A stretch of DNA of 64,000 bases from Asticcacaulis sp. (GCA_024707255.1 JANQAC010000001.1:1984001-2048000); one strand, 5' to 3'. Shown: positions 37,510-47,200, numbered from the stretch's first letter. Made by a program: numbers and translations. Notes: generated by a model from the sequence alone, not told the origin.

Positions 37510-38589
37510 ATGGACATCTGTGTTATCCACGGGGTGGAAATCCCCGAAAAGCTGATCCGCGACGAGATGCCGAACCATCCCGCGCCGACTTCGGCCGAGG
37601 CGCGCAGCCAGGCGGCCCATGCCCTGGCCGTCAAGGCACTGCTGCTGAACCGGGCTTCGGCACTGGGACTTGAACCGGCGCCGGAAAGCGATGACAGCGG
37701 CCGGATGGAAACCGCCGAGGAGGCGCTGATCCGTCAGCTCTTTGCCCGCGAGTTGACCCCGGCCGCGCCGACGGAGGCGGAATGCCGGCGCTTCTTCGAC
37801 GCCCGGCCCCAGCACTTTTTCACGTCCGAACTCTACGAAGCCTCGCACATCCTTATCCAGGAATCGGCGCGCGATGTGGCGTTCGACCTGGTGAAGCAGC
37901 TTCTGGGCGAACCCACTGCGTTTGAAGGCCTGGCCAGGGCGTTGTCGCAGTGTCCCTCGGCCGAGGTCGGGGGTTCGCTGGGCCAGTTGCAGATCGGCGA
38001 TCTGGTGGCTGAGGTCGAGGAAACCCTGCTGTCCATGCCCGCCGGCGCCATCTATCCCGAACCGGTCGCCTCGCGTTTCGGTTGGCATATCCTGCGGCTG
38101 GACCGTCGGGTGGCGCGCCAGCGGCTGCCCTATGAAGCCGTGCGGGACCGTATACGAATGCATCTGGAAAGCCGCGCGTGGATCGCCGCATCGGCCCGAT
38201 ACGTCGAAACGCTTGTCGAGGCGGCCCGCAGCCAGGGCATCGCCCTGCGCATGGGCGATGCCGGTCAGGTCGAACGGCCGAGCCTTTCCCTGGGCGCCAT
38301 GATCGATGACGACACCCTGGCCGGGCGGATCGCGCCGTGGCTGGCCGCTGTTGACCCGGAACTGGCCGACAAGGTGGCGGCGGCCGCCGATCTCAAGGGC
38401 GCCTCCTTTGCCGACTTTGTCCGGCATGAGGTGCGCGATTTCCTGGATAATGCCGATGACGAGTCCTTTACCCAGCTCGTATCGGCCGCCCAGGGCGCGG
38501 AAGATCCCCTGCTGGCCAGCGTGACCTGCGTTCTGAAAAAGCGCCTGACGCCAGCTAGGAAGACCTTTTCTCTCATCAGGAAAGCCTGA
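37510..38589 (+). CDS. Parvulin-type peptidylprolyl isomerase of the nar operon
   Basis: 359 residues. A central rotamase domain (about 110-205) shows ASHILIQ, VGGSLGQLQIGDLV and PEPVASRFGWHILRLDRR, the PpiC/NifM-type parvulin signature; helical N- and C-terminal regions flank it, and no signal peptide is present. Parvulin genes often end nar operons, where a role in folding or maturation of the reductase is assumed. It starts four bases after narI. The C-terminal 120 residues are not recognisable. Confidence 0.82.
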   Translation: MDICVIHGVEIPEKLIRDEMPNHPAPTSAEARSQAAHALAVKALLLNRASALGLEPAPESDDSGRMETAEEALIRQLFARELTPAAPTEAECRRFFDARPQHFFTSELYEASHILIQESARDVAFDLVKQLLGEPTAFEGLARALSQCPSAEVGGSLGQLQIGDLVAEVEETLLSMPAGAIYPEPVASRFGWHILRLDRRVARQRLPYEAVRDRIRMHLESRAWIAASARYVETLVEAARSQGIALRMGDAGQVERPSLSLGAMIDDDTLAGRIAPWLAAVDPELADKVAAAADLKGASFADFVRHEVRDFLDNADDESFTQLVSAAQGAEDPLLASVTCVLKKRLTPARKTFSLIRKA

Positions 38590-38609
38590 TGATTTATGGC
38601 TCTGGCTGC

Positions 38610-38735
38610 TAGAGCACTTTCCGAAAAGTGTGACGCACTTTTGGCTTCGCCGAACTACGTTTCGGATTAAAAAGTGCGAAAAAACAAAAAATTAGAGCAT
38701 CCGAGCTGATGCAATCAGATCGGAAAACGCTCTAA
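38610..38735. repeat. Two alphaproteobacterial-type intergenic palindromes in tandem
   Basis: The first (about 38610-38680) has AGCACTTTCCGAAAAGTGT and a later AAAAAGTGCG; the second (38692-38735) has ends TTAGAGC/GCTCTAA and inner CCGA/TCGG pairs around GCTGATGCAATCAGAT. From memory, very similar sequences are scattered between genes in Caulobacterales and Rhizobiales genomes. They separate the nar operon from the hemerythrin gene and may end nar transcription. Confidence 0.6.
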
Positions 38736-38753
38736 TTATCTGGAGACACAGTT

Positions 38754-39305
38754 ATGGACCCTCAGGAAACGGAAATCGAAAAGCTGCCGGACTCCTTGAT
38801 TCACGAGCCGCTGAACTGGCTGTTCGCCGAACATTACCGTCACCGGCAATTGTGCCGGCTTATCGACAGCCTGGCGACAGCGGCGGCTTATAACGAAGAG
38901 GGCATGAACGAGGTCATCGCCTTTCTGGAACATGACATGCCGCTGCATGTGCTGGATGAGGAGGAGGACCTGTTTCCGCTGCTCCGCCGGCGCGCGGTGC
39001 CTGATGATGACCTCGAACATGTGCTCGGTGTCCTGAGCGGCGAACACCAGTCGGATGGCGACCGGGTTTCTACCCTGCTGACGGCCTTGGTCAGGGCGCG
39101 GGCGGAGCGAAAATCTCCAGCCCTGAATGCGGGCCTGCGAACGCTTCTGACCGAATTTGCGGTGCAAGAGCGTAAGCATATCGCACTGGAAAATGCCGTC
39201 ATCCTGCCGATTGCGCGGCTGCGCCTGCAAGCTTGCGACCTTCAGGCCCTGAGCGCGCGCCTGGCCGCGCGTCGCGGGCGTCTTCTCGACGGGGAAAAGG
39301 AATGA
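38754..39305 (+). CDS. Hemerythrin HHE-domain protein
   Basis: 183 residues, all-helical. Iron ligands of a hemerythrin-like bundle are present: FAEHYRHRQLC, FLEHDMPLHVLDEEEDLFPLL, GEHQSDGDR and QERKHIALENAVILP. Such proteins bind O2 or NO or store iron at a di-iron site. GGAG stands ahead of the ATG. Its stop overlaps the start of the carbonic-anhydrase-like gene (ATGA), so the two are translated together. It resembles hemerythrin proteins near denitrification genes, for which an NO- or O2-buffering role is inferred. Confidence 0.85.
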   Translation: MDPQETEIEKLPDSLIHEPLNWLFAEHYRHRQLCRLIDSLATAAAYNEEGMNEVIAFLEHDMPLHVLDEEEDLFPLLRRRAVPDDDLEHVLGVLSGEHQSDGDRVSTLLTALVRARAERKSPALNAGLRTLLTEFAVQERKHIALENAVILPIARLRLQACDLQALSARLAARRGRLLDGEKE

Positions 39306-39946
39306 GCAGCCCGATCTTCAGAAAAAATCTGGCCTGGGTTGCCGAGCAGACCCAGGCGGACTCGCACGTTTTCACCGGCATCGGCAAGACACCTGATCCC
39401 CGCATCTTATGGATCGGCTGCAGCGACAACCCGCATTCGTCGCTGGAAATCGCCCCCTTCGGCAGGGAGGGCTGCCTGGTCCACCGAAATCTCGGCAATC
39501 AGGTTTCGGCGCAGGATGCAAACCTGCTGGCAACGCTCGCCTACGCGATTGACAGTTTTCAGATAGACCGCATTGTCGTCTGTGGCCACTATGGCTGCCA
39601 TTGCCTCAGGCATGTCCTGCGCGGCAAGGCGCTGGGCGCGGCCGACTACTGGACCAGCCCCATCCGCAGCCTGTTCCGGCAGCACCGGCGCCAGCTTGAC
39701 GAAATCGTCAGCGAGGAGGCGCAGATCCAGACCCTGTGCGAGTTGAATGTCCGGATGCAGGTCCGCAACCTGGCTGAACATCCGCTGGTCGAGGCACGGC
39801 TGGCAGTGGGAAGCCTCAAGATTGACGGGGCTATGTGGTCGGCGCGGGATGGCCTGCTGAGGGATCCGGGCATTGCCGGCCCCAGAACGCCGCGCCCATC
39901 GAGAAGAGCCAGTACGGCGTCAGCGGACATGGTGACGTCGCCTTAA
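39302..39946 (+). CDS. Beta-carbonic anhydrase-like protein with altered active site
   Basis: 214 residues aligning with the Can-type beta class (ILWIGCSD, VHRNLGNQVS, VVCGHYGCHC, TLCELNVRMQVRNL, DGLLRDP). The zinc ligands Cys, His and Cys are kept (CSD and HYGC), but the catalytic CSDSR is CSDNP, so the Arg that pairs with Asp is missing, and HGW(A/V)Y near the C-terminus is DGAMWS. It may be inactive as an anhydrase, or have another role such as sensing or a different hydrolysis. It is coupled to the hemerythrin gene. Confidence 0.8.
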   Translation: MSSPIFRKNLAWVAEQTQADSHVFTGIGKTPDPRILWIGCSDNPHSSLEIAPFGREGCLVHRNLGNQVSAQDANLLATLAYAIDSFQIDRIVVCGHYGCHCLRHVLRGKALGAADYWTSPIRSLFRQHRRQLDEIVSEEAQIQTLCELNVRMQVRNLAEHPLVEARLAVGSLKIDGAMWSARDGLLRDPGIAGPRTPRPSRRASTASADMVTSP

Positions 39947-39954
39947 AGCGCGCC

Positions 39955-40203
39955 TCAGCCGCCTGAAAATACCGAAAAGAAGGCAACCTCGTCGCCATCG
40001 TACAGGGGCTGATCACTATGCGTCACCACCTGGTTGACGCTCATGCGGATCAGGCCGGGTGTAATCCGGCCATTGTCCACCAAATCCTGGAAAATCTCTT
40101 CCCGAAGCCGGAACAGGGTTCCGCGGGCATCGGTCAGGTCGAGGCGTGCGCGTCGTTCCCGCATAAGGTCCGCCATGCGGCCAAAAAACAGAATATCGAT
40201 CAT
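39955..40203 (-). CDS. moaD: Molybdopterin synthase sulfur-carrier subunit MoaD
   Basis: 82 residues with the ubiquitin-like MoaD fold and the C-terminal FSVFSGG whose Gly-Gly tail carries the thiocarboxylate. MIDILFFGRMADLMRERR is the usual first strand and helix. The ATG at 40203 is chosen over an upstream in-frame start because family members begin with this short leader. It converges on the carbonic-anhydrase-like gene (8-base gap) and is divergent from the alternative oxidase. The MoaE partner is not in the window. Confidence 0.85.
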   Translation of the reverse strand: MIDILFFGRMADLMRERRARLDLTDARGTLFRLREEIFQDLVDNGRITPGLIRMSVNQVVTHSDQPLYDGDEVAFFSVFSGG

Positions 40204-40374
40204 GGCGTTCCAAAAAAGTGTGATGTGCAGGCAGCCCGTGTGCCGCAAGGCAAAGATGCGCGCAATATGACCAGTTTCGATAGGCCGGCATTAAAGAGGA
40301 TCAAGCCGGCCGCACAGGCATTTGGGGTGGGTGATTGACATATGTCGGGCGCCGTTTTGTGATCAGTGCCAGAT

Positions 40375-40388
40375 TTGACGAATATCAA
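40375..40388. promoter_or_regulatory. FNR/Dnr-type box in moaD-aox region
   Basis: TTGAC-GAAT-ATCAA. It lies 171 bases from moaD and 237 bases from the oxidase gene within a 422-base gap with no gene. A half-matching TTGACATATGTCGG lies nearby (about 40335-40348). Confidence 0.55.
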
Positions 40389-40492
40389 GCCTGCGCAGCC
40401 CGGCAAATGACCCGACCAAGCCCGGTGCGGCACAGGGTTTTATGCTGATTGCCAGCAAAAGCAGGCGCTGTAGAGTTTTGGCGGTCAAATAA

Positions 40493-40506
40493 TTGATAAA
40501 TATCAA
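40493..40506. promoter_or_regulatory. Perfect FNR/Dnr-type box upstream of alternative oxidase
   Basis: AATTGAT-AAAT-ATCAATT: a full match whose symmetry extends to seven bases per arm. A -41.5 promoter would start near 40541, 85 bases before the oxidase ATG. Confidence 0.8.
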
Positions 40507-40625
40507 TTCCGGCGTCAAGAAATGCGATCCGCGGATTGACGATCTTCCCGGCCGCGTATCTGTAATGTCAATGCGCGGCGGTTCGGCAGCCTCTATACAA
40601 ACGTCATGTTATTCAGGAGTTTGAC

Positions 40626-41330
40626 ATGACGAACGAACCTTTCATCGACCTTTCCGTCCACCATCAGCCCCGTGGCTTTTCTGATCACTTCGCCCTGGGC
40701 TTCACCAAGCTGCTGCGTTTTTGCGCCGACACCTTTTTCGCAAAGCGCTATGGCCATCGCGCCGTGGTGCTCGAAACGGTGGCGGCGGTGCCCGGCATGG
40801 TGGGCGCCACGATCAATCACCTGAAGTGCCTGCGCCGCATGACCGATGACAATGGCTGGATCCGGACCCTGATGGAGGAGGCCGAAAACGAACGGATGCA
40901 CCTGATGACCTTCGTGGAGATCGCCCGGCCGACCCTGTTCGAGCGTTTTGTCATCATCGCCGTTCAATGGGTCTTCTACGTCGCCTTCTTCCTTCTGTAC
41001 CTCGTCTCTGCGAAAACCGCGCACCGCGTCGTCGGCTATTTCGAGGAGGAAGCGGTCATCAGCTATACCCATTATCTGGCAGAGATCGATGAAGGGCGCA
41101 GCGCCAATGTGCCGGCGCCGGCGATCGCCCTGCGCTACTGGAAGATGCCGGCCAATGCCACCCTGCGGGACGTTGTGCTGCTGGTGCGTGCCGACGAGGC
41201 CCACCATCGTGACGTCAATCATGGCTTCTCCAACGAGCTGAAAGGCGTAGCTCCCGCCGGCCAGGTGATCGCCCCTTATCCGGAGCACGATCTCGAAATC
41301 GTAGGGCTCTCCCGCAAAGAAGCCGCCTGA
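40626..41330 (+). CDS. aox: Alternative oxidase (ubiquinol oxidase, di-iron)
   Basis: 234 residues. The four Glu and two His ligands of the AOX di-iron site are all visible: [39 protein letters not shown] and [12 protein letters not shown]. The enzyme oxidises ubiquinol and reduces O2 to water without pumping protons and resists NO and cyanide. Two membrane-surface helices are expected between the ligand motifs ([20 protein letters not shown]). TTCAGGAG precedes the ATG, a perfect FNR box lies upstream, and a terminator follows, so it is a one-gene unit controlled with nitrate respiration. Confidence 0.92.
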   Translation: MTNEPFIDLSVHHQPRGFSDHFALGFTKLLRFCADTFFAKRYGHRAVVLETVAAVPGMVGATINHLKCLRRMTDDNGWIRTLMEEAENERMHLMTFVEIARPTLFERFVIIAVQWVFYVAFFLLYLVSAKTAHRVVGYFEEEAVISYTHYLAEIDEGRSANVPAPAIALRYWKMPANATLRDVVLLVRADEAHHRDVNHGFSNELKGVAPAGQVIAPYPEHDLEIVGLSRKEAA

Positions 41331-41357
41331 AACCGACCCGATCCGCTATGTCGTGAC

Positions 41358-41387
41358 AGTGCCCGCTTTCAGGCGGGCACTTTTTTT
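41358..41387 (+). terminator. Rho-independent terminator of aox
   Basis: AGTGCCCGC (41358-41366) pairs with GCGGGCACT (41373-41381) and runs into seven T residues. Confidence 0.9.
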
Positions 41388-41462
41388 GCCGGATGAAACG
41401 GGACAATTGCCCGCCTGGCCTGCGCGCTTTGGCGCTCGTGTCCGAGAATGTCGTTTCCCTGT

Positions 41463-41476
41463 TTGACAGGGATCAA
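41463..41476. promoter_or_regulatory. FNR/Dnr-type box upstream of nrdD
   Basis: TTGAC-AGGG-ATCAA, nine of ten consensus half-site bases. Its centre is 80 bases before the nrdD ATG; a -41.5 promoter would start near 41511. Confidence 0.7.
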
Positions 41477-41548
41477 TGCCGGGCTTCTGCATCAATATAT
41501 GGTGGTTTTTGCAAATATTGCGTCCATATTTTGATTCTGGAGGTTTCC

Positions 41549-43540
41549 ATGGCTGACGGCGAAAGCGCGCTGCGCCCCCTTGATTTCCTGTTTTCCCCCC
41601 GCTCGGGGTCGGGCATCCCCGAAGGTCTCGTCGACTGCAAACAGACGGTCGAGGAATATATCCTGCGGCAGGACTGGCGGGTGAACGCCAATGCCAATAC
41701 CGCCTACAGCAATGCCGGCCTGATCAATAATGCGGCGGGGAAGATCATCGCCAATTACTGGCTGGACCATGTCTATGGCCCCGAAGAAGCCCAGGCCCAC
41801 CGTCGCGCCGACCTGCATATTCACGACCTGGACTGCCTGACCGGTTATTGCGCCGGCTGGAGCCTGCGCGCCCTGCTTGATGAAGGCTTCAATGGCGTGC
41901 CGGGCAAGGTGGCCAGCCGGGCGCCTCGGCATTTCCGCGAAGCGCTGGGCCAGATGGCCAACTTCCTCGGCATCCTGCAATCCGAATGGGCCGGCGCCCA
42001 GGCTTTCAGCTCGTTCGATACCTATCTGGCGCCCTATGTCTTCAAGGATCGGCTGTCGTTCAATGACATCAAGAAGGCCATCCGGAGCTTTGTCTACAAT
42101 CTGAATGTGCCGGCGCGCTGGGGTCAAAGTCCCTTCACCAATATCACCCTGGATATCACTGTGCCGCCGGACCTGCGCGACAACTTCCCGACAGCCGACA
42201 CGCTCCACCTGTTCAAGGGCATCGAAGATCCGGACCTTTTGGCCGAGGCCAGGCGCCGGGGCGCGGCGGTGCTCGAAGACATGACCTATATCCATTTCCA
42301 GCCTGAAATGGAGCAGATCGTCATCGCCTATTATGAGGTGATGACCGAAGGCGATGCGCAGGGCCAGCCCTTCACCTTTCCGATCCCGACCGTAAATGTC
42401 ATGGAGGATTTCAACTGGGACAGCCCGGTGGCCGCGGCCCTGTTTGAAAATACCGCCAAGATAGGCAGTTCCTATTTCCAGAATTTCATCGGCAGCCAGT
42501 ACCGTCTGAATGCCGATGGCAAGCGCGAACCCAATCCGGACGCCTATGCGCCCCATGCCGTGCGCAGCATGTGCTGCCGGCTGCAACTGGACCTGCGCGA
42601 ACTGCAAAAGCGCGGCAACGGCCTGTTCGGTTCAGCCGAGATGACCGGCTCCATCGGGGTGGTGACCCTGAACATGGCGCGTCTCGGATACCGGTTCAAA
42701 GGCGATATGCCCGGCCTGCTGGCCGAAATCGACAGGCTGATGGACCTGGCGCGGGCCTCGCTGGAGAAGAAGCGGGTCTTCGTGCAGGAGATGTATAACC
42801 GCGGCCTTTATCCCTATACGCGTCGTTACCTGCCGCATTTCCGTAATCATTTCAGCACGATCGGCGTCAATGGCATGACCGAGATGGTGCGGAATTTCAC
42901 GGGCGACACCTACGACGTCACTGATCCGCGCGGCATCGTCCTGTGCCAGGACATTCTCGACGTCATGCGGGGCCGTCTGAAGGTCTATCAGGAAGAAACC
43001 GGCCATCTCTACAATCTGGAGGCCACGCCGGCGGAAGGCACGACCTACCGTTTCGCCAAGGAGGATGCAAAATATTACCCCGGCATCCTCCAGGCCGGTT
43101 TCGATGACAACATCTATTACACCAATTCCAGCCAGTTGCCGGTCGGATTTACCGAAGACCCGTATGAAGCCCTCGATCTGCAGGACGACCTGCAATGCAG
43201 ATATACCGGCGGGACGGTGCTGCACCTCTATATGAGCGAGCGCATTTCGTCGGGCGAGGCGTGCAAGCGCCTGGTGCGCAAGGTGATCGAGAATTACCGG
43301 CTGCCCTATATCACCATTACGCCGGTCTTTTCGGTCTGTGAAACCCATGGCTACCTCGCCGGCGAACAGCCGCATTGCCCGACCTGCCATAAGGAAACGC
43401 TCGTCTGGACGCGGGTGATGGGCTATCACCGGCCGGTCGCCAGTTTCAATCTCGGCAAGAAGGGCGAGCACAAGGAACGGCTGCATTTCCGGGAAGGGGC
43501 GTCAAACCTGCCGTTGTTCCGCGGCGAGGCGGCCGGCTAA
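41549..43540 (+). CDS. nrdD: Anaerobic ribonucleoside-triphosphate reductase
   Basis: 663 residues from the ATG at 41549 (CTGGAGG upstream). Class III reductase making dNTPs without O2. The C-terminus has the zinc site (VCETHGYLAGEQPHCPTC) and the glycyl-radical region RVMGYHRPVASFNLGKKGEH, with the radical Gly in the MGY stretch. GYCAGWSLRALLDEGFNG and GNGLFGSAEMTGSIGVVTLNMARLGY are typical of the catalytic barrel. An ATP-cone is not obvious at the short N-terminus. Followed by its activase nrdG after four bases. Confidence 0.94.
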   Translation: MADGESALRPLDFLFSPRSGSGIPEGLVDCKQTVEEYILRQDWRVNANANTAYSNAGLINNAAGKIIANYWLDHVYGPEEAQAHRRADLHIHDLDCLTGYCAGWSLRALLDEGFNGVPGKVASRAPRHFREALGQMANFLGILQSEWAGAQAFSSFDTYLAPYVFKDRLSFNDIKKAIRSFVYNLNVPARWGQSPFTNITLDITVPPDLRDNFPTADTLHLFKGIEDPDLLAEARRRGAAVLEDMTYIHFQPEMEQIVIAYYEVMTEGDAQGQPFTFPIPTVNVMEDFNWDSPVAAALFENTAKIGSSYFQNFIGSQYRLNADGKREPNPDAYAPHAVRSMCCRLQLDLRELQKRGNGLFGSAEMTGSIGVVTLNMARLGYRFKGDMPGLLAEIDRLMDLARASLEKKRVFVQEMYNRGLYPYTRRYLPHFRNHFSTIGVNGMTEMVRNFTGDTYDVTDPRGIVLCQDILDVMRGRLKVYQEETGHLYNLEATPAEGTTYRFAKEDAKYYPGILQAGFDDNIYYTNSSQLPVGFTEDPYEALDLQDDLQCRYTGGTVLHLYMSERISSGEACKRLVRKVIENYRLPYITITPVFSVCETHGYLAGEQPHCPTCHKETLVWTRVMGYHRPVASFNLGKKGEHKERLHFREGASNLPLFRGEAAG

Positions 43541-43544
43541 GGCC

Positions 43545-44231
43545 ATGTGGCGCAAACTGCCCATCACCGGCCTGACGCCTTTCACCTTCCAGGACTATCC
43601 GGGGCATACGGCCTGCATCCTGTGGTTTTCCGGCTGCAATATGGCGTGCGGCTATTGCCATAATCCGGAACTTGTAAAGGGCACGCTGGCCAGGTTGCCG
43701 GCCGAGAAAATCCAGCGGTTCCTGGCCTCGCGCCGGGACCGGCTGGAAGGCGTCGTCCTGTCAGGCGGGGAATGTACGCTGTCCCCGGCCTTGCCGCAGT
43801 TGGCGCGGTATCTGAAAGACATGGGGTATAAGGTCAAAATCGACACCAACGGCACCAGCCCCGCCATGTTGCAGCGGCTTCTGGGTGAGGGTCTGGTTGA
43901 TTTTATCGCCCTGGATTTCAAGGCGCCGCAAACGAAGTTCGGGGCCATAACCGGCATGACCAAATGGGCCGATTTTCTACAGTCGCTCAGGCTTGTGGCG
44001 GCGGCGCCGTTGGATAAGGAAGTGCGGACCACGATCCACACCGACCTGCTCGATCGCGCCGATATCGAGGCGATGATCCGCCTTCTGGAGGACATCGGTT
44101 TTCGCGGGACATTCGCCCTGCAGAATTTCCGGATGGGGCCGACGCTCGGCAATCTGTCCGCACCATCCCGGCGTCCCGACCTGGCGGGACTTACCGGCCA
44201 GGGGCTTGATATTCAGTTGCGCAATTTCTGA
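43545..44231 (+). CDS. nrdG: Anaerobic RNR-activating radical SAM protein
   Basis: 228 residues. The radical SAM cluster motif is CNMACGYC (ILWFSGCNMACGYCHNPELV) and the SAM-binding GGE is LSGGECTLSP. It generates the glycyl radical on NrdD. The YPGHTACILWF lead-in is the usual NrdG/PFL-activase-like N-terminus of the NrdD type found without ATP-cone. It converges with hsdR, whose stop lies 18 bases beyond. Confidence 0.93.
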   Translation: MWRKLPITGLTPFTFQDYPGHTACILWFSGCNMACGYCHNPELVKGTLARLPAEKIQRFLASRRDRLEGVVLSGGECTLSPALPQLARYLKDMGYKVKIDTNGTSPAMLQRLLGEGLVDFIALDFKAPQTKFGAITGMTKWADFLQSLRLVAAAPLDKEVRTTIHTDLLDRADIEAMIRLLEDIGFRGTFALQNFRMGPTLGNLSAPSRRPDLAGLTGQGLDIQLRNF

Positions 44232-44249
44232 CCTTATCCGCGTCATCGC

Positions 44250-47200
44250 CTAAGCGGCGGCCTTGGCCTTGACCTCTTCCAGCAGGTGGATGAGCGCTAT
44301 CACATCGGCGCTCTGGAAAAGCCCGCTGACCCCTGGTCGTCCATATCGGTGAACGGGCTTTCATAGAGGCGGCGGGCCTCCATCACGCCCTCCGCGGTGA
44401 GGTGATTGATGATCAGGTCGAGAAATTCGATCTGGTCGGCATTCAGCGCCCGGCTGGCGATGAAGGTGGCGAACGCCTGCTTCGCCGCCTCCCGGTCCAG
44501 CCCCACCAGCGAGCGGATGAACAGGCCGAGGCCGCCCTCGGCCTTCACCTGTTGCAGATCGGCGCTGGATACGGCCGCCTGCTCCAGCAGGATCCGTTCC
44601 AGTTCCGTCACATCCTGCGCGGTCAGTTGCTCGTTGCGGCGCAGTTTCTGGATGGTGATATGGTCGGCATGGTCCTTCAGGAAGTGGCGCACCTTGCGCT
44701 GGAAACGCTCCTTGTCCGTCCCGACCTCGACCGGCAGGGCGATCTCCTCGCCTTCGCCGATCTCGTCCTCGAAATCGGTGTAGATGATGGCCCGCGCCTT
44801 GCCCTCGATCAGCTTGATCAGCAGGCGCAGCCGGCGCCGGACCTGTTCGAGCATGGCCGGCGTGACATCGCGCCAGTAGTCATCGGTCTGCACCTCCATG
44901 ATCAGGCGCAGTTCCGCCTGCACCATGGGGATGTTGCTCAGGCTTTCCAGTTGGCCCGCCAGAGACCGGATCGCTCCTCGGCAGCGGGCGAATGCCGCCT
45001 CCTGGCGCAGCAGGGCCAGTTGCGCCGACAGCACCAGATAATCGAACTGTTTCGCGCCCAGGTCGTCATCCTCAAAGGCCGAGGGCAGGCCGGCGATCTC
45101 ATCGCTCAGAATGTGCCGCGCATCCTCGTCGATTGTCTCCCAGGCGTCGACCGCCTGGAAGCGCTCGACATGCCGCCATTTCGGCCGGACGAGGAAGTTG
45201 TCGCGGTTCATGCCGGCCACTTCGGCGTGAAGGCGCGCCTGCGTATCGGCGCGCAGTTGCCTCAGGCTGTCATCGCCATCCGGCAGGCGGTCCAAAAGCC
45301 CGATCATGTCCACCCGCGCCGTGAAAAGCCGCTGTCCCAGCGAGGCGGTGACGCCGCCCTCGGTATATTCCGGGTTCTGGTTGAAGAACTCGAAATTCTG
45401 GCAGAAATCGAAGATCAGGAACTGCGCCTTGTCCTGACCGGGACCGAAGAGGTCCGGGCGCAGGCGCGTGCCCCGGCCGATCATCTGCCAGAACTTGGTC
45501 TTCGAGCGCACGATCTTGAAGAAGACGAGATTGACCACCTCCGGCACATCGATCCCGGTATCCAGCATATCGACCGACACGGCGATATGCGGCGCCCTGG
45601 CCGGATTGGAAAAGTCGTCGATCAGGCTCTGCGCGTAGGAGACCGAATAGTCGATCAGCCGGGCGAATTCGCCCTTCAGGTGCGGATAGTTGGCATCGAA
45701 GCGCTCGACGATAAAGGCGGCGTGGGCGCTGTTCTTGGCGAAGATGATGGTCTTGCCCAGCCGGTCGCCGCCCTCGACCTTCAGGCCGTGGCTCATCAGG
45801 TGCGCCAGCACCTTGTCGACCGTATCGGTATTGAACAGCCACTTATTGATATCGGACGCGTTGACATCGGTGGGAATAGTGCCGTCCTCGTCCCATTCCA
45901 GCAGATCCCACTGTTCTTTTTCGGCCTCGGAAAGGTCGTCATAGCGGATGCCGTGACGCTGGAAGCGCAGCGGCACCGAAATGGCCTTCGGCGGCACCAG
46001 GAACCCGTCGCTGACCGCCTGGTCCAGGTCGTAGGCATCGGTTGGCACGCCGCTTTGAAGCTGGAAAAGCGAATAGGTGTCGCGGTCGATCTCATCGCGC
46101 GGCGTCGCCGTCAGCCCCACCAGCAGCCCGTCGAAATAGTCGAAAATGGCGCGGTATTTCTGATAGACCGAGCGGTGCGCCTCATCGATGACGATCAGGT
46201 CGAAATGCCCCGGCCCAAAGCGCCGGATGCCGTTCTGCATCTCGTCGATCAGGCCCATCATGGTGGGATAGGTCGAAAAATAGATCCGCCCCTCGGCCTG
46301 CTTGTCGGTGATCAGGTTGACCGGCGAGGTATGCGGCAGGTGCGTCTTGAAGGCGCCCACCGCCTGATTGACCAGCGCCACGCGATCGGCGAGGAAAAGC
46401 GCCCGCTTGACCCGGTTGGCGCGCATCAACTGATCGACCAGGGCAATGACCGTGCGCGTCTTGCCCGTGCCCGTGGCCATGACCAGCAGGGCCTTGCGCT
46501 GGTGGTCGCGCTCGAACGCCTCGCCCACGCGCTGGATGGCGCGCGTCTGGTAATAGCGTCCGGCGATGGCGCCATCTATCGCCACCGTGGCCAGGGGCTT
46601 GCGGCTGGTGCGGCGCTGGTGCATCAGCGCCAGCTCGTCCTTTTTCAGGAAGCCTTGCACACGGCGCGGCGGATGGTTGAGGTCGTCCCACAGCCAGGTG
46701 TCGTAGCCATTGGTGTAGAAGATCACCGGCCGCACGCCGAATTCGGCTTCCAGCGCGTCGGCATAGAGCTTTGCCTGCTGCTGGCCGGCGCGCGGGTCTT
46801 TGCGGGTGCACTTGGCCTCTATCACCGCCAGCGGTTTGTGATCATCGCCCCACAAAACATAATCGGCAAAGCCATTGCCGGAGGCGCTGGGCATCCCTTT
46901 GACCGGATATTCCCGGTCGCGCCCCTCGGCCAGCGGCCACCCGGCCTCGCTCAGCAACAGGTCGATATAGGCGTCGCGCGTCTGGGCTTCGTTATAGTCA
47001 TGCGCATCGGGCCGGGCACTGGTTGGCGGCCTTGGTGGCGGCCACCTCGGCCTGCAGTCGCCTGATCTCGGCTTCCAGTTCGGCGCGCGCATCCTCTGAT
47101 TTCAGGGCCTCCGCCTCGGCCTTTTGCCGCGCCTCGACCTGCTCCATATAGCGCCGCGCCGCTTCCTGGAGCTGGCCCAGTTTCAGCGGATCAACCTGCG

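Noticed and set aside
41393..41548. N-terminal extension of nrdD from an upstream in-frame start
   Set aside because: It would begin inside the promoter with the FNR-type box; the ATG at 41549 has a good ribosome binding site and matches family length.
44402..47065. 887-codon plus-strand frame opposite hsdR
   Set aside because: Shadow of hsdR, which carries helicase and nuclease motifs on the other strand.
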